Part shown: positions 52,580-60,909 of the stretch, in pieces
Position numbering within the stretch: the stretch's first letter is position 1
How the letters are laid out: every line of letters begins with the position of its first letter
From: Prevotella sp.
Lineage (GTDB): Bacteria; Bacteroidota; Bacteroidia; Bacteroidales; Bacteroidaceae
DNA: 64,000 nucleotides
NCBI GenBank assembly: GCA_017557185.1
Contig: JAFZAP010000054.1
Span: 1 to 64,000, forward strand
Direction of reading: 5' to 3'
Notes under the pieces: model-generated
Databases searched by the model: none
What the model saw: only the letters and a program-made list of their open reading frames with translations
Told to the model about the DNA's origin: nothing
Translations under genes and position numbers: made by a program

Positions 52580-52990
52580 CTAAACGAGCCTTGTTCTAAG
52601 GAATTCATCGAGAGTAACGACGTTCAGTTGCGGGAAGGGTATAGAATGAAGCACTTTAAAATGGCTGTCCTCCGATACGAGATAATCCGCACCTGCTGCG
52701 AAGGCACAATCAACAAACTTGTTATCGTCGGGGTCAGCAGTTATAAGCCCCATACGGAAGTGAGGGTCAACGAAGCGGACATTCTTTTGGTTGAGAATGA
52801 GTAATACAACATTCTCAGCAACGGTTGGTGTTATCTGCTGCTCCAATATCTCTTGATACTCCTCAAGTATGTCGTTAGACACACACAAATCATAGCGTCC
52901 GCTAAGGAACGCATCCCATATAGGACGATAAGGACTCTTGCGTGCAATAATCTGCAACAAGCAGTTCGTGTCTATTACTACTGGATTCAT
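52580..52990 (-). CDS. PIN-domain ribonuclease toxin
   Basis: A 136-residue protein of the COG1569-like PIN group. The acidic metal site is recognisable: Asp7 (VVIDTN), Glu43/Glu44 (ILEEYQEIL), Asp88/Asp89 with Asp94 (DPDDNKFVDCAFAAGA) and Asp108 (SEDSHF). PIN toxins cleave RNA, often tRNA or mRNA, when their antitoxin is lost. It lies 9 bases after the small antitoxin-like gene. The pair sits between repeats and may be a recent arrival. Confidence 0.88.
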   Translation of the reverse strand: MNPVVIDTNCLLQIIARKSPYRPIWDAFLSGRYDLCVSNDILEEYQEILEQQITPTVAENVVLLILNQKNVRFVDPHFRMGLITADPDDNKFVDCAFAAGADYLVSEDSHFKVLHSIPFPQLNVVTLDEFLRTRLV

Positions 52991-52999
52991 CGGATGTAC

Positions 53000-53221
53000 T
53001 TACTTGTTATAAGGTGTGCGGAAGTGGGAGCCGCGTAGTTCATTAAGTTTCTTGTTGTCCCACTGACCACTTTCCCAAAGCGCGTCCATCTCGTCATCCA
53101 CTTGTTTGGCATAAAAAGCCGCCAATTGTTCCCTGAGGTGTTCCAACCCAACAGCAGACTTAATATGGGATACCATGTTAAACACATGCACCTGTGCAGG
53201 ACTAAAGGTAATCGCTTCCAT
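53000..53221 (-). CDS. Antitoxin partner of the PIN toxin
   Basis: A 73-residue protein starting MEAITFSPAQVHVFNMVSHI and ending with NELRGSHFRTPYNK. It is predicted helical, with a KQVDDEMDALWESGQWDNKK segment that would wrap the toxin. No classical DNA-binding fold was recognised. The ATG at 53221 is chosen over that at 53254 because the -7 box of the promoter (53259-53252) overlaps the earlier ATG. It is the first gene of a two-gene operon. Confidence 0.8.
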   Translation of the reverse strand: MEAITFSPAQVHVFNMVSHIKSAVGLEHLREQLAAFYAKQVDDEMDALWESGQWDNKKLNELRGSHFRTPYNK

Positions 53222-53251
53222 CTTGTCTTCTTCTTTTAGAATTATCTGCTG

Positions 53252-53282
53252 CAAAGATAGTGAATATTTTATTTACTTCCAA
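53252..53282 (-). promoter_or_regulatory. Promoter of the toxin-antitoxin operon
   Basis: On the - strand TATCTTTG (53259-53252) and TTG (53282-53280) are 20 bases apart. The start would be near 53245, which places the upstream ATG at 53254 outside the transcript. Confidence 0.75.
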
Positions 53283-53411
53283 GGATTTTGCAGATTTTCT
53301 TTATGAACACAGACGGCGAGGTTTTTCACCAACTTATTTCATTAAAAATTCCCCATGCGTCTCGCTGTCTCAGTGCCTCAGTTCTCGAAAGGGTTTTCGC
53401 AGACCCGCCGC

Positions 53412-53458
53412 CAAGGCTCCCCTCGCCTTCAGGAGAGGGGCAGGGGGTGAGGCTTCCT
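53412..53458. repeat. GC-rich palindromic repeat after the thioredoxin-like gene
   Basis: CTCCCCTCGCC, TTCA, then GGAGAGGGGCAGGGGGTGAG belongs to the GC-rich family. It touches the stop codon of the gene that ends at 53457. Confidence 0.75.
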
Positions 53459-55766
53459 ATTCCATGTTCTCCAGCAATCCGGCAAGTCGTTCGAGGTTGC
53501 GGGGATCGGCATTCACCTCAAGGATAGTTCCGTCGCGGTCGATGAGCTTATAGGTGGGGAAGCTGTTCACGTTGAGGAAATGCTCGATAGCGCTCTGCTG
53601 GTCGGCGGGAAGGTTGTAGTGAACCACGTTATCGCCCAGAATGTTGTATTCCTTGATGGTGTTCTTCCACGACTCGTCACTACTGCGGTTGCAAAGATAG
53701 AGATAGACGAGGTCGTAGCCCTTCAGGCGCTCGTATTCCTCTTGGCTGTGCGAGAGGGCTTCCTTGCAAGGTCCGCACCAGGTGCCCCAGATGTCGAGCA
53801 GGATGATTTTGCCCTTGTAGGGTTCGATGATCTTGCGGAGAATCTTCTCTCCGTCGCTCATGTTGGCGAGTTCGTCGGCTGTCTTCAGGCTCGGTGACTT
53901 CGAGATGTCACGCTGTTGGATGGCGAGGTATTTGTCGTTGAGCGACTTGACGGCACCGATGGCGCCAGGCAGCTGGATGTTCTCTTCAGCGAAGGCCAGC
54001 ACACCGGGGTCGAGGGGCTGTCGCAAGCCGTCAATCGTCTGGAGCATGCGCTGGGCGAGCGCGATGTCGCGTAGCGGGCGGTCGCAGCCGAGGGAGTCGA
54101 CGATATCGAGCACTTGCTGGTAGCCGAGGGTGTTGAGCACATCCGCATTCTTTTTGATTAAGGCATTGAGCGTGGTGACCATCTCCGAGTTGTTGAAGGC
54201 CTCGATGATTTTCTTCTGCTCTTCCTCAGACTTTGCTGCCGCGACTTCGGCATTCACCTCTTTGACTTTTTCGAGAAAACCCTCCAAGGCACGGCTCTCA
54301 TCAGCTGTGAGTTTTACCTTCCCTTCTTTCTCGAACCGCTTGAAGATATCCGGCAGATTGTCTGCGCCTTTGGTCGTCGCGATTTGACTGAGGAAGTCGT
54401 TGTTCATCGTAATGAAATCGCGGTAGAGGGTGTAGGGCTTCGGGGCTTTCTGCCAGAACTCACGTCCTACATAGTCCATGTATTCCTGCGGCACGATGTA
54501 GTCCTTGGCGTGGAAGCGGGCCTGCATCATGTTTCGACCTTGCAACATGCGGTAGTAGTCGCCGATGTAGTCGATGTATCGCTGCGAGAGGGTGGGAGAG
54601 CTCTGCTGGAGGGCTGCCAGATGGGCTTTCTGCAGCAGACGGGCGCTGTCGCACTTGGCCCAATAGGCAATCAGGTCAACGTCTTTCTGGTCATAGGGCA
54701 CTTGGGCTTCAGCACGCGAGCGGGGATGCGTCAGTATTTCGTTCTGCACGCGGACGTCGTCGCCCATCCATAGTTTCTGTCCTGTCACGAAGTCAGAGAG
54801 GAAGAAATAGGTCTTGCCCGGCTCCAAGAAGGCATTGACGTAGGTGCGTCCCCAGTCGATGAAGACCTCCGATGTGTTGAAGAGCGGCATCTTAAAGGTG
54901 AAGCAGCCGAGGGAGTCCATCTTGGCGTAGGTGGTCTCCTGTTTGTTGGTGAGGATGTTCTCGAAGTCAATTGAGAACTCGTGGTTCTGCTGTCGAACGG
55001 CATCGGGCATATCCTTCAGCCAACCGATGATGGTCACGGTGTCGTCGGTTCGATAACCGTTGTCGACGAAGCCTGTGCGCATGTCCTTCGAAGGATAGTC
55101 GGGTAGGGAAGCTGTGGTGATAGGGCTGCATGTGGCGGGCTTCCCGTTGCCGACTGCGATGGTGCGTTGCCCCTTTTTCATCTTGCCCACTTGAATCGTC
55201 GTGCCGTCGTCGAGGGTCAGGGTGTAGGTGTCTTTCTTCTTCGTCTGAGAGGCGATGTCATACACCTTATTCTTATATATAACGTGCTTCGGGGCGAATC
55301 CTATCAGCCAGTCGCCAGTCGTCGCGTCACGCCAGTAGGTGTTGGCGATACCCTCGGGCAACAGACCGGCATTGCGGATGTTCGGGACTACCCAGCCGCC
55401 CGGCTCCACCAAATCGATGCTTCTCACATTCTGCGGCACCGGCTCGAAGGTCAGCACGAAGTCGAGCGTGTCGGCAGGCATCGTGTACTGCTCGCCGAGC
55501 GTGAGGACTGTAGCTTCTTTCACAGGAAACTGCTTGCCGTCGGCCTGTAGAAAGGTGTTGGCGGCTATACGGATCCATTGTCCGGCCACGAAGTCGATAT
55601 GCATCGATATTTCCGTGCGGTCCTCATAGAGAGCCACCTTTGTTACCTTCACATAAGGCGTGTTGGCGTGACCAGCTACAACTTCGTTCCAAACTTTTTC
55701 GTTTTGACTTTGTCCTGTCAGACATACGAGGACAAACAGCAGGGTAGATATTAGTTTTTTCATCAT
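53457..55766 (-). CDS. Secreted TlpA-like thioredoxin-domain protein
   Basis: A 769-residue protein with a signal peptide (LISTLLFVLVCLTGQSQ). The first 250 residues contain all-beta segments. The middle is helical, with a Lys/Glu-rich coiled coil (KVKEVNAEVAAAKSEEEQKK, about 490-510). The C-terminal thioredoxin domain holds WCGPC (663-667) and the cis-Pro FPTYKLIDRDG. This is the layout of Bacteroidetes thiol-disulfide oxidoreductases with N-terminal DUF4369-like or related regions. The likely location is periplasm or surface. It follows the pectinesterase gene by 21 bases, so both are probably co-transcribed. Confidence 0.87.
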   Translation of the reverse strand: MMKKLISTLLFVLVCLTGQSQNEKVWNEVVAGHANTPYVKVTKVALYEDRTEISMHIDFVAGQWIRIAANTFLQADGKQFPVKEATVLTLGEQYTMPADTLDFVLTFEPVPQNVRSIDLVEPGGWVVPNIRNAGLLPEGIANTYWRDATTGDWLIGFAPKHVIYKNKVYDIASQTKKKDTYTLTLDDGTTIQVGKMKKGQRTIAVGNGKPATCSPITTASLPDYPSKDMRTGFVDNGYRTDDTVTIIGWLKDMPDAVRQQNHEFSIDFENILTNKQETTYAKMDSLGCFTFKMPLFNTSEVFIDWGRTYVNAFLEPGKTYFFLSDFVTGQKLWMGDDVRVQNEILTHPRSRAEAQVPYDQKDVDLIAYWAKCDSARLLQKAHLAALQQSSPTLSQRYIDYIGDYYRMLQGRNMMQARFHAKDYIVPQEYMDYVGREFWQKAPKPYTLYRDFITMNNDFLSQIATTKGADNLPDIFKRFEKEGKVKLTADESRALEGFLEKVKEVNAEVAAAKSEEEQKKIIEAFNNSEMVTTLNALIKKNADVLNTLGYQQVLDIVDSLGCDRPLRDIALAQRMLQTIDGLRQPLDPGVLAFAEENIQLPGAIGAVKSLNDKYLAIQQRDISKSPSLKTADELANMSDGEKILRKIIEPYKGKIILLDIWGTWCGPCKEALSHSQEEYERLKGYDLVYLYLCNRSSDESWKNTIKEYNILGDNVVHYNLPADQQSAIEHFLNVNSFPTYKLIDRDGTILEVNADPRNLERLAGLLENME

Positions 55767-55787
55767 TATTTGAATAGAAATCTCACT

Positions 55788-56819
55788 TTATGGGAGCCAC
55801 GTGGTTTCGCTGCGGAAAACAAGGGCGGGGGTGATGGCCTGAGCCTCGCGCTTGGTGAGCTGGTGACTCCAGGCGACGCGCCCGGAGGTTTCTGCTCCCT
55901 TCCCTTTTGGTTGGGGGTAGGCTCCAGGACCTGTATTGCCGTACTCGTAGTAGCGGGCGGTAAGCTCGTTGTCGGGATTGCGCCAGTTCTCCCAGCCTTC
56001 GGGACAGATATGGCTGCCGAGTTCGCAATTCATAAATAAGGTGTAGGCGTAGGGGCGCCAGGGACGTCCGAGATAGACTTTCGTGACAGCCTCGTCGGCG
56101 GTGAGTCGGCAGCGGTTGAAGACGTAGCCGTAGTCGACATCCTGCGGTGTGGAGGCAGCTGTGATATAGCTATCGGCGAGGCTGTGGATCTGGCAATTCT
56201 CGAACCACGCGGTGGCGGGACCGAAGATGAAGTCGGTGGTGCCGCAGATGTAGCAGTCCTGGAACCAGACTCGCGAGCGGGCCTTGCCGGTATAGACGGT
56301 GTCCTGATGGCCAATCAGCCGACAGCCGATGACGCGCACGCGGTCGCCCTCGATGTGTAGCGCTACAGCCTGTCCGAGTCGGGCGGCATTATTCTCAATA
56401 GTGATATTTCTCAGGGTGATATCGCTCCCTTCCACCTTCAGTGTGTAGGTGCGGAAAGTACCCAGTTTTAGTTGAGAGTTGATAGTGGATAGTTGAGAGT
56501 TGTCAAACAGGATGTTGGCATGATCGTCGTAGGTGATGACGGTTTTCTCGACGTCTTCGCCGAGAATTTCGATGTTCTGCAGATGCGACGGGATGACGAG
56601 CTTCTCCTTGTAGGTGCCTTTCTTGACAAAGATGACCTTGTGGTAGTCCATGAACGCCCGGCATACCTCGATGGCCTCACCGACGGTGCGGAACTGCCCG
56701 GTGCCGTCGCGTGCTACGACGATGGTGTCAGGGTTGTCGTAACTTTTGCTGCCGGCAAAAGAAGTGAAAAGTGAACAGTATAAAGTGAATAGTACTGCCA
56801 GAGTGAATCTTTTGCTCAT
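55788..56819 (-). CDS. Pectinesterase (carbohydrate esterase family 8) with repeat-derived parts
   Basis: A 343-residue exported enzyme that demethylates pectin. The family motifs are intact: GQAVAL (149-154), HQDTVY (171-176; Asp173), TDFIFG (195-200; Asp196) and YLGRPWRPYAY (249-259; Arg252, Trp254). Three parts come from dispersed repeats: the signal peptide (LFTLYCSLFTSF, 7-nt units at 56764-56791), residues about 105-117 (FDNSQLSTINSQL) and about 301-310 (YPQPKGKGAE). The start at 56819 gives the signal peptide; a longer frame to 56894 reads through repeats. It suggests growth on plant cell walls. Confidence 0.92.
   Translation of the reverse strand: MSKRFTLAVLFTLYCSLFTSFAGSKSYDNPDTIVVARDGTGQFRTVGEAIEVCRAFMDYHKVIFVKKGTYKEKLVIPSHLQNIEILGEDVEKTVITYDDHANILFDNSQLSTINSQLKLGTFRTYTLKVEGSDITLRNITIENNAARLGQAVALHIEGDRVRVIGCRLIGHQDTVYTGKARSRVWFQDCYICGTTDFIFGPATAWFENCQIHSLADSYITAASTPQDVDYGYVFNRCRLTADEAVTKVYLGRPWRPYAYTLFMNCELGSHICPEGWENWRNPDNELTARYYEYGNTGPGAYPQPKGKGAETSGRVAWSHQLTKREAQAITPALVFRSETTWLP
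55899..55932. repeat. GC-rich repeat inside the pectinesterase gene
   Basis: CTCCCTTCCCTTTTGG followed by TTGGGGGTAGGCTCC matches the copy at 37190-37229, shortened in the middle. It encodes the AYPQPKGKGAE segment near the C-terminus of the pectinesterase. Confidence 0.75.
56469..56505. repeat. AGTTGAGAGTTGATAG-type tandem repeat inside the pectinesterase gene
   Basis: AGTTGAGAGTTGATAGTGGA followed by TAGTTGAGAGTTGTC is in frame in the pectinesterase and encodes DNSQLSTINSQL. The same word family occurs between rsmD and the DUF3822 gene (39421-39451). Confidence 0.8.
56764..56791. repeat. Four 7-nt tandem units encoding a signal-peptide core
   Basis: GTGAAAA, GTGAACA, GTATAAA and GTGAATA lie in the signal-peptide codons of the pectinesterase. 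The unit is the same as in the RlpA gene at 37067-37101. Confidence 0.8.
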
Positions 56820-56828
56820 TTGTCTATC

Positions 56829-56950
56829 AGTTGAAACTTTTGAACTCTTGAACTTTTGAACTTCTTGAACCTTTGAACCGCGACGAAGTCGCATTGAACC
56901 TCTTATACCCCTTCTCCCTCCCCCTTTGGGGAGGGCAGGGGTGGGGCTTC
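56829..56950. repeat. TTGAAC tandem words, small hairpin and GC-rich palindrome
   Basis: Words TTTTGAACTC, TTGAACTTTT and CTTGAACC recur from 56829 to 56877, then GCGACGAAGTCGC, then CTCCCTCCCCCTTTGGGGAG and GGCAGGGGTGGGGCTTC. The last part touches the stop codon of the Rel/SpoT gene. It fills the 130-base gap before the pectinesterase gene. Confidence 0.8.
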
Positions 56951-59235
56951 TACATTATCTGCGAAACCTCCTGGATGCCGCTGATGTTCTTCAGTTCATC
57001 CATGATGGCAGCTACGACGGAACGGTCGTGGACGCGCACCTCGATGGTGCCGTCGAAGATTCCCTCGTTGCTGCCGATGGTGAGGCGTCGGATGTTGATG
57101 TCGAGCTTACCGCTGATGATGTCGCCCAGGTCGTGGATCATGCCCTTACGGTCGATACCGCGTATCTCGATGGTGGCATCGAAGAGCATCTGCTGGTGCA
57201 TCTCCCACTTGGCATCAAGGATGCGGTTTCCGAAGCTCGACTTCAGACGCGAAGCCACAGGGCAGTTGCGCTTGTGGATTTCCACGTGGTTCTTGTTGTC
57301 GATGAATCCCAGGATGTCGTCGCCGGGAATGGGGTGACAGCAGTTGCGGAAGATGTACATCTGGATGGTTTCCTCGGTGAGGTAGCAGGGTATCTTCTTG
57401 TTGAAGTCCTTGCCCACTTCCAGGAGCCCGCGCTCGGCCTTGATGGTTTTCTCTTCCTTCTTCTCGGCTTTGATGAAGGGCACATATTTCTTCCAGCCTT
57501 TCTTCGATTCCTTCTTGCCGAGCAGCTGGTCGCGGTCGCGGTCGCCAAGGATGATGGTCTTCTTGCCGAGGGCGAGGAAGAAAGTGTCGTGTTTTTGGAT
57601 CTCGTGCAGGTCGCAGAGCTTGTCGATGGCCGAAGCGGTATATTCCATACCGTTCTTCTCCAACCAGTCCTTCAGCGTCTGTTCGCCCTTCTTCTGCGTC
57701 TCGCGGTCGGCGCGTCGCAGACTGGCCTGAATCTTTCCCTTGGCCTTGGCGGTAGAAACGAAATCGAGCCACGACGGCTGCACATGTTGCGACTGCGAGG
57801 TGAGAATCTCAACCTGGTCGCCACTCTGCAGGCGGTGGCTCAGCGGAACAAGTTTGTGGTTGACCTTGGCACCGATACAATGACTGCCGAGGAAGGTGTG
57901 GATCTGGAAGGCGAAGTCGAGGGCCGTACAGCCTGCGGGCATCGTCTTGATTTCTCCCTTCGGTGTGAAGACAAATATTTCCGAGGCGAAGAGGTTCAGC
58001 TTGATGGTGTCGAGGAAGTCCATTGCGTCGGGCTGCGGGTCGTCGAGGATTTCCTTGATGGTGCCCAGCCAGTCGTTGAGCTCGCCGTCGTTCTTGCTGG
58101 CCTCTTGGTCGGCTTCACTGCCTTCCTTGTATTTCCAGTGGGCGGCAAATCCCTGTTCGGCAACCTCGTCCATGCGGTCGGAGCGTATCTGCACTTCTAT
58201 CCATCGTCCGGAATGCGACATCAGCGTGACGTGCAGGGCCTGATAGCCATTGGCCTTCGGGTGGTTGAGCCAGTCGCGCAGGCGGTCGGGGTGCGACTTG
58301 TAGATTTTCGAGATGGCGACGTAGATCTGGAAGCACTCGTTAATTTCGTCCTCGCGCTTGTTGGGTGTGAAGACGATGCGCACGGCCAGGATATCGTAGA
58401 TATCATCGAACGTCACGTGTTTGTTCTGCATCTTCGTCCAGATGGAGTAGGGCGATTTCACGCGCGCCTTCAGCTCGTAGTTGATGCCTCGTCGGTCGAG
58501 TTCCTGGCGGATGGGTGCTGTGAAGTCCTCGAAGAGCAAATCGCGCTGTTGCTGGGTGACGGCCAGCTTGCGGCTGATGTTCTCGTATTCCTCGGGATGC
58601 TCGAAGCGGAAGCTCAGGTTCTCGAGTTCGGACTTGATTTTGTTGAGGCCCAGGCGGTTAGCGAGCGGAGCGTAGATGTAGAGCGTCTCACCGGCAATCT
58701 TGTACTGTTTGTTGGCGGGTTGCGACTCCAGGGTTCGCATGTTGTGCAAGCGGTCGCAGATCTTGATGAGGATGACGCGGATGTCGTCGCTCATGGTGAG
58801 CAGCAGCTTCTTGAAGTTCTCGGCCTGTGCCGATGCCTGCTCGCCGAAGATGCCGCCGGAGATTTTCGTGAGTCCGTCGACGATCTGTGCAATCTTCGGC
58901 CCGAACATATTCTCGATGTCCTCGACGGTGTAGTCGGTGTCCTCGACGACATCGTGAAGCAGGGCAGAGCAGATGCTCGTGGATCCCAACCCCATCTCCT
59001 CGCTGGCAATCTGTGCGACGGCGATGGGGTGCATGATGTAGGGTTCTCCCGACAGTCGCTTCACTCCCTTGTGTGCCTGTCGGGCGAAGTTGAATGCCTT
59101 GGTGATGAGGTCGGTCTTCTTACGATGGGTAGAGGCCAGGTAGCTGTCGAGCAGTCGCTGAAAAGCTTCTTCGACGAGTTGCTCGTCGGCTCGCTGTTGC
59201 TCCAGCTCCTTCATGTCAATGTCGGGGTCATCCAT
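56950..59235 (-). CDS. rel: Bifunctional (p)ppGpp synthetase/hydrolase (Rel/SpoT)
   Basis: A 761-residue stringent-response enzyme. The hydrolase HD domain has His55 (RQAHKG), HPIAVAQ, HD at 94-95 (LLHDVVEDT) and Asp161 (KICDRLHNMRTL), so it should be active. The synthetase domain has VKSPYSIWTKM, GYQALHVTLMS and EVQIRSDRMDEVAEQG. TGS (IFVFTPKGEIKTMPAGCTAL) and C-terminal ACT (IEIRGIDRKGMIHDL) follow. As the phylum usually has one long RSH protein with both activities, this is probably the main one. It ends the chain parA-parB-DUF5683-transglycosylase-rel, 39 bases after the transglycosylase. Confidence 0.96.
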   Translation of the reverse strand: MDDPDIDMKELEQQRADEQLVEEAFQRLLDSYLASTHRKKTDLITKAFNFARQAHKGVKRLSGEPYIMHPIAVAQIASEEMGLGSTSICSALLHDVVEDTDYTVEDIENMFGPKIAQIVDGLTKISGGIFGEQASAQAENFKKLLLTMSDDIRVILIKICDRLHNMRTLESQPANKQYKIAGETLYIYAPLANRLGLNKIKSELENLSFRFEHPEEYENISRKLAVTQQQRDLLFEDFTAPIRQELDRRGINYELKARVKSPYSIWTKMQNKHVTFDDIYDILAVRIVFTPNKREDEINECFQIYVAISKIYKSHPDRLRDWLNHPKANGYQALHVTLMSHSGRWIEVQIRSDRMDEVAEQGFAAHWKYKEGSEADQEASKNDGELNDWLGTIKEILDDPQPDAMDFLDTIKLNLFASEIFVFTPKGEIKTMPAGCTALDFAFQIHTFLGSHCIGAKVNHKLVPLSHRLQSGDQVEILTSQSQHVQPSWLDFVSTAKAKGKIQASLRRADRETQKKGEQTLKDWLEKNGMEYTASAIDKLCDLHEIQKHDTFFLALGKKTIILGDRDRDQLLGKKESKKGWKKYVPFIKAEKKEEKTIKAERGLLEVGKDFNKKIPCYLTEETIQMYIFRNCCHPIPGDDILGFIDNKNHVEIHKRNCPVASRLKSSFGNRILDAKWEMHQQMLFDATIEIRGIDRKGMIHDLGDIISGKLDINIRRLTIGSNEGIFDGTIEVRVHDRSVVAAIMDELKNISGIQEVSQIM

Positions 59236-59274
59236 AGCTTGCTTCCTCCTTAGTAGAATGTAGAATAGGGCGTA

Positions 59275-60837
59275 TTATCTGACTTTCAGTTTCTTTCCTG
59301 CTTGGATGTTATTGCCGCGAATGCCGTTCTTCTTCTTCAGCGCAGCCACCGTGGTACCGTTGCGCTTGGCGATCGACGACAGCGTGTCGCCCTTTCTGAC
59401 AGTTACGCTGCGACCTGTAGTGCGACTCTTCTTGCTGCGGCTCTTGCTCTTGGAAACGGCGCGTCCTCGCTTGCTGCGGCTCTTGCTCTTGGTGTAGCGC
59501 GTCTTCTTGCTGCGGCTATAGGTCTTGCGAGGAGCCGTGTAGGTGGGCTGTGCCTCGTTGACAGCCACCTCGAGTCGCTTCGTGAGCAGCTCGTCGGCAC
59601 GGTGGGTGTAGATGGAATCGAGGTTGTCGATGAACGGACCGACGTAGTTCATGGGCAGCCGTACGACCATCGGCTTGTAGTTGCCGTTGATGATCTGTCG
59701 GCGGTACTGCGGGTTGAGTTCTGCCAGCTGGTTGACGTCGATGCCGATGACTTCAGAAATCTGCTCGAAGTGCATGTCGCGATTGACAATCACGGTGTCG
59801 GTCTTTGCAGGCAGGTCGGTGAGCAGCGGGCAGATGTTGTGCTCGCAGTAGTAGTTCATGATGTAGTTGGCAGCGATGAAGGCAGGCACGTAGCCGCGAG
59901 TCTCCGCAGGCAGGTAGGGATAGATCTGCCAGTAGTCCTTTACACCGCCGGCACGGTGAACGGCCTTGTTGATGTTCTCGGGTCCGCAGTTGTAGGCGGC
60001 GATGACCAGATGCCAGTCGCGGAATATCTTATAGAGGTCGCGCAGGTAGCGGGCGGCGGCATACGACGATTTAATCGGGTCGCGGCGCTCGTCGAGCAGC
60101 GAGTTCACCTCCAGTCCGTACTGCTTGCCTGTGGCGAGCATGAACTGCCAGAGACCAGTTGCACCGACGCGCGACACAGCTTTCGGGTTGAGTGCCGACT
60201 CGATGACGGGCAGGTACTTCAGTTCCAGCGGCAGACCATAAGTCTCCAATGCCTGCTCGAAGATGGGCATGAAGAAATTCTGTGTGCCCAGCATAACGGA
60301 TACGGTGCGGCGCAGACGTCCGCTGTAGCGGTCGATGAACTTCTGCACAACTTCGTTCCAAGGCATCTCGATAGCAGTCGGCAGTTGCTTTAGTCGCTCC
60401 ACGAACTCCTCCTTGCTGTATTCGGGGTTGATGTTCGGCATGTTGCACGAGCTGTCGGGCTGCAGGAAGTGCTGCGTGTGATACAAGTCGAGCAGACTAT
60501 CAACCTCGAAGGTCAGTCCTTCGGGAACATCGATTTCGATATCGTCGTCCTTGTCGTCATCGTCGTCGTTGATGACCACGATGTCTTCATCGCTGATGAC
60601 GTCGTCCTCGTCGTCGTCGAAGTCTTCGTCTTCCTCATCGATGTCTTCGTCATCTTCATCGATGTCGTCTTCCTCATCGATATCATCGGCGTCGTCGATA
60701 TCCTCATCGTCTTCGTCGTCTTCATCGACTATTTCGACATCGTCGTCGGTTTTCTCTTTGTGGTCGATTACTACCTGTGCCTGTATGCAGAATGGAAATA
60801 GCAGCATCAAGGCAAAAATCCAAAATTTCTTCTTCAT
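59275..60837 (-). CDS. LysM lytic murein transglycosylase (MltD-like) with acidic tract
   Basis: A 520-residue exported protein with a signal peptide (FWIFALMLLFPFCIQAQ). Residues about 28-105 are almost only Asp, Glu, Ile and Val. The SLT domain follows (about 170-320): PLELKYLPVIESALNP with catalytic Glu, GATGLWQFMLATGKQYGL and NCGPENINKA. A Lys/Ser/Arg-rich linker leads to one C-terminal LysM (VRKGDTLSSIAKRNGTTVAA). It cleaves glycan strands to 1,6-anhydro ends in the periplasm. The acidic stretch may bind cations or a basic partner, possibly the basic linker. Confidence 0.92.
   Translation of the reverse strand: MKKKFWIFALMLLFPFCIQAQVVIDHKEKTDDDVEIVDEDDEDDEDIDDADDIDEEDDIDEDDEDIDEEDEDFDDDEDDVISDEDIVVINDDDDDKDDDIEIDVPEGLTFEVDSLLDLYHTQHFLQPDSSCNMPNINPEYSKEEFVERLKQLPTAIEMPWNEVVQKFIDRYSGRLRRTVSVMLGTQNFFMPIFEQALETYGLPLELKYLPVIESALNPKAVSRVGATGLWQFMLATGKQYGLEVNSLLDERRDPIKSSYAAARYLRDLYKIFRDWHLVIAAYNCGPENINKAVHRAGGVKDYWQIYPYLPAETRGYVPAFIAANYIMNYYCEHNICPLLTDLPAKTDTVIVNRDMHFEQISEVIGIDVNQLAELNPQYRRQIINGNYKPMVVRLPMNYVGPFIDNLDSIYTHRADELLTKRLEVAVNEAQPTYTAPRKTYSRSKKTRYTKSKSRSKRGRAVSKSKSRSKKSRTTGRSVTVRKGDTLSSIAKRNGTTVAALKKKNGIRGNNIQAGKKLKVR
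60507..60755. repeat. Trinucleotide-like acidic tract
   Basis: GAT/GAC/GAA codons recur on the - strand (seen as ATC, GTC and TTC on the + strand) for about 80 codons with imperfect 9-18-base periodicity. It is in frame, so unit gain or loss would change only the length. Confidence 0.7.
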
Positions 60838-60909
60838 ATCAATCGGTTCTTTTTTTTATCGTTTTGATGATTCGCGACATTCGAGTCGCTACGAGAGACT
60901 GTAATTCCT

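Noticed and set aside
53260..53553. A 97-codon + strand frame starting in the gap before the thioredoxin-like gene
   Set aside because: It crosses a GC-rich repeat and then the opposite strand of a real gene.
56926..59253. A 775-codon open frame on the + strand opposite the Rel/SpoT gene
   Set aside because: It is an exact mirror of a well-supported gene and arises from GC-rich third positions. Its product has no recognisable domain.
59302..60393. A 363-codon + strand frame opposite the lytic transglycosylase
   Set aside because: It is a shadow of the SLT/LysM coding sequence, with low-complexity composition.
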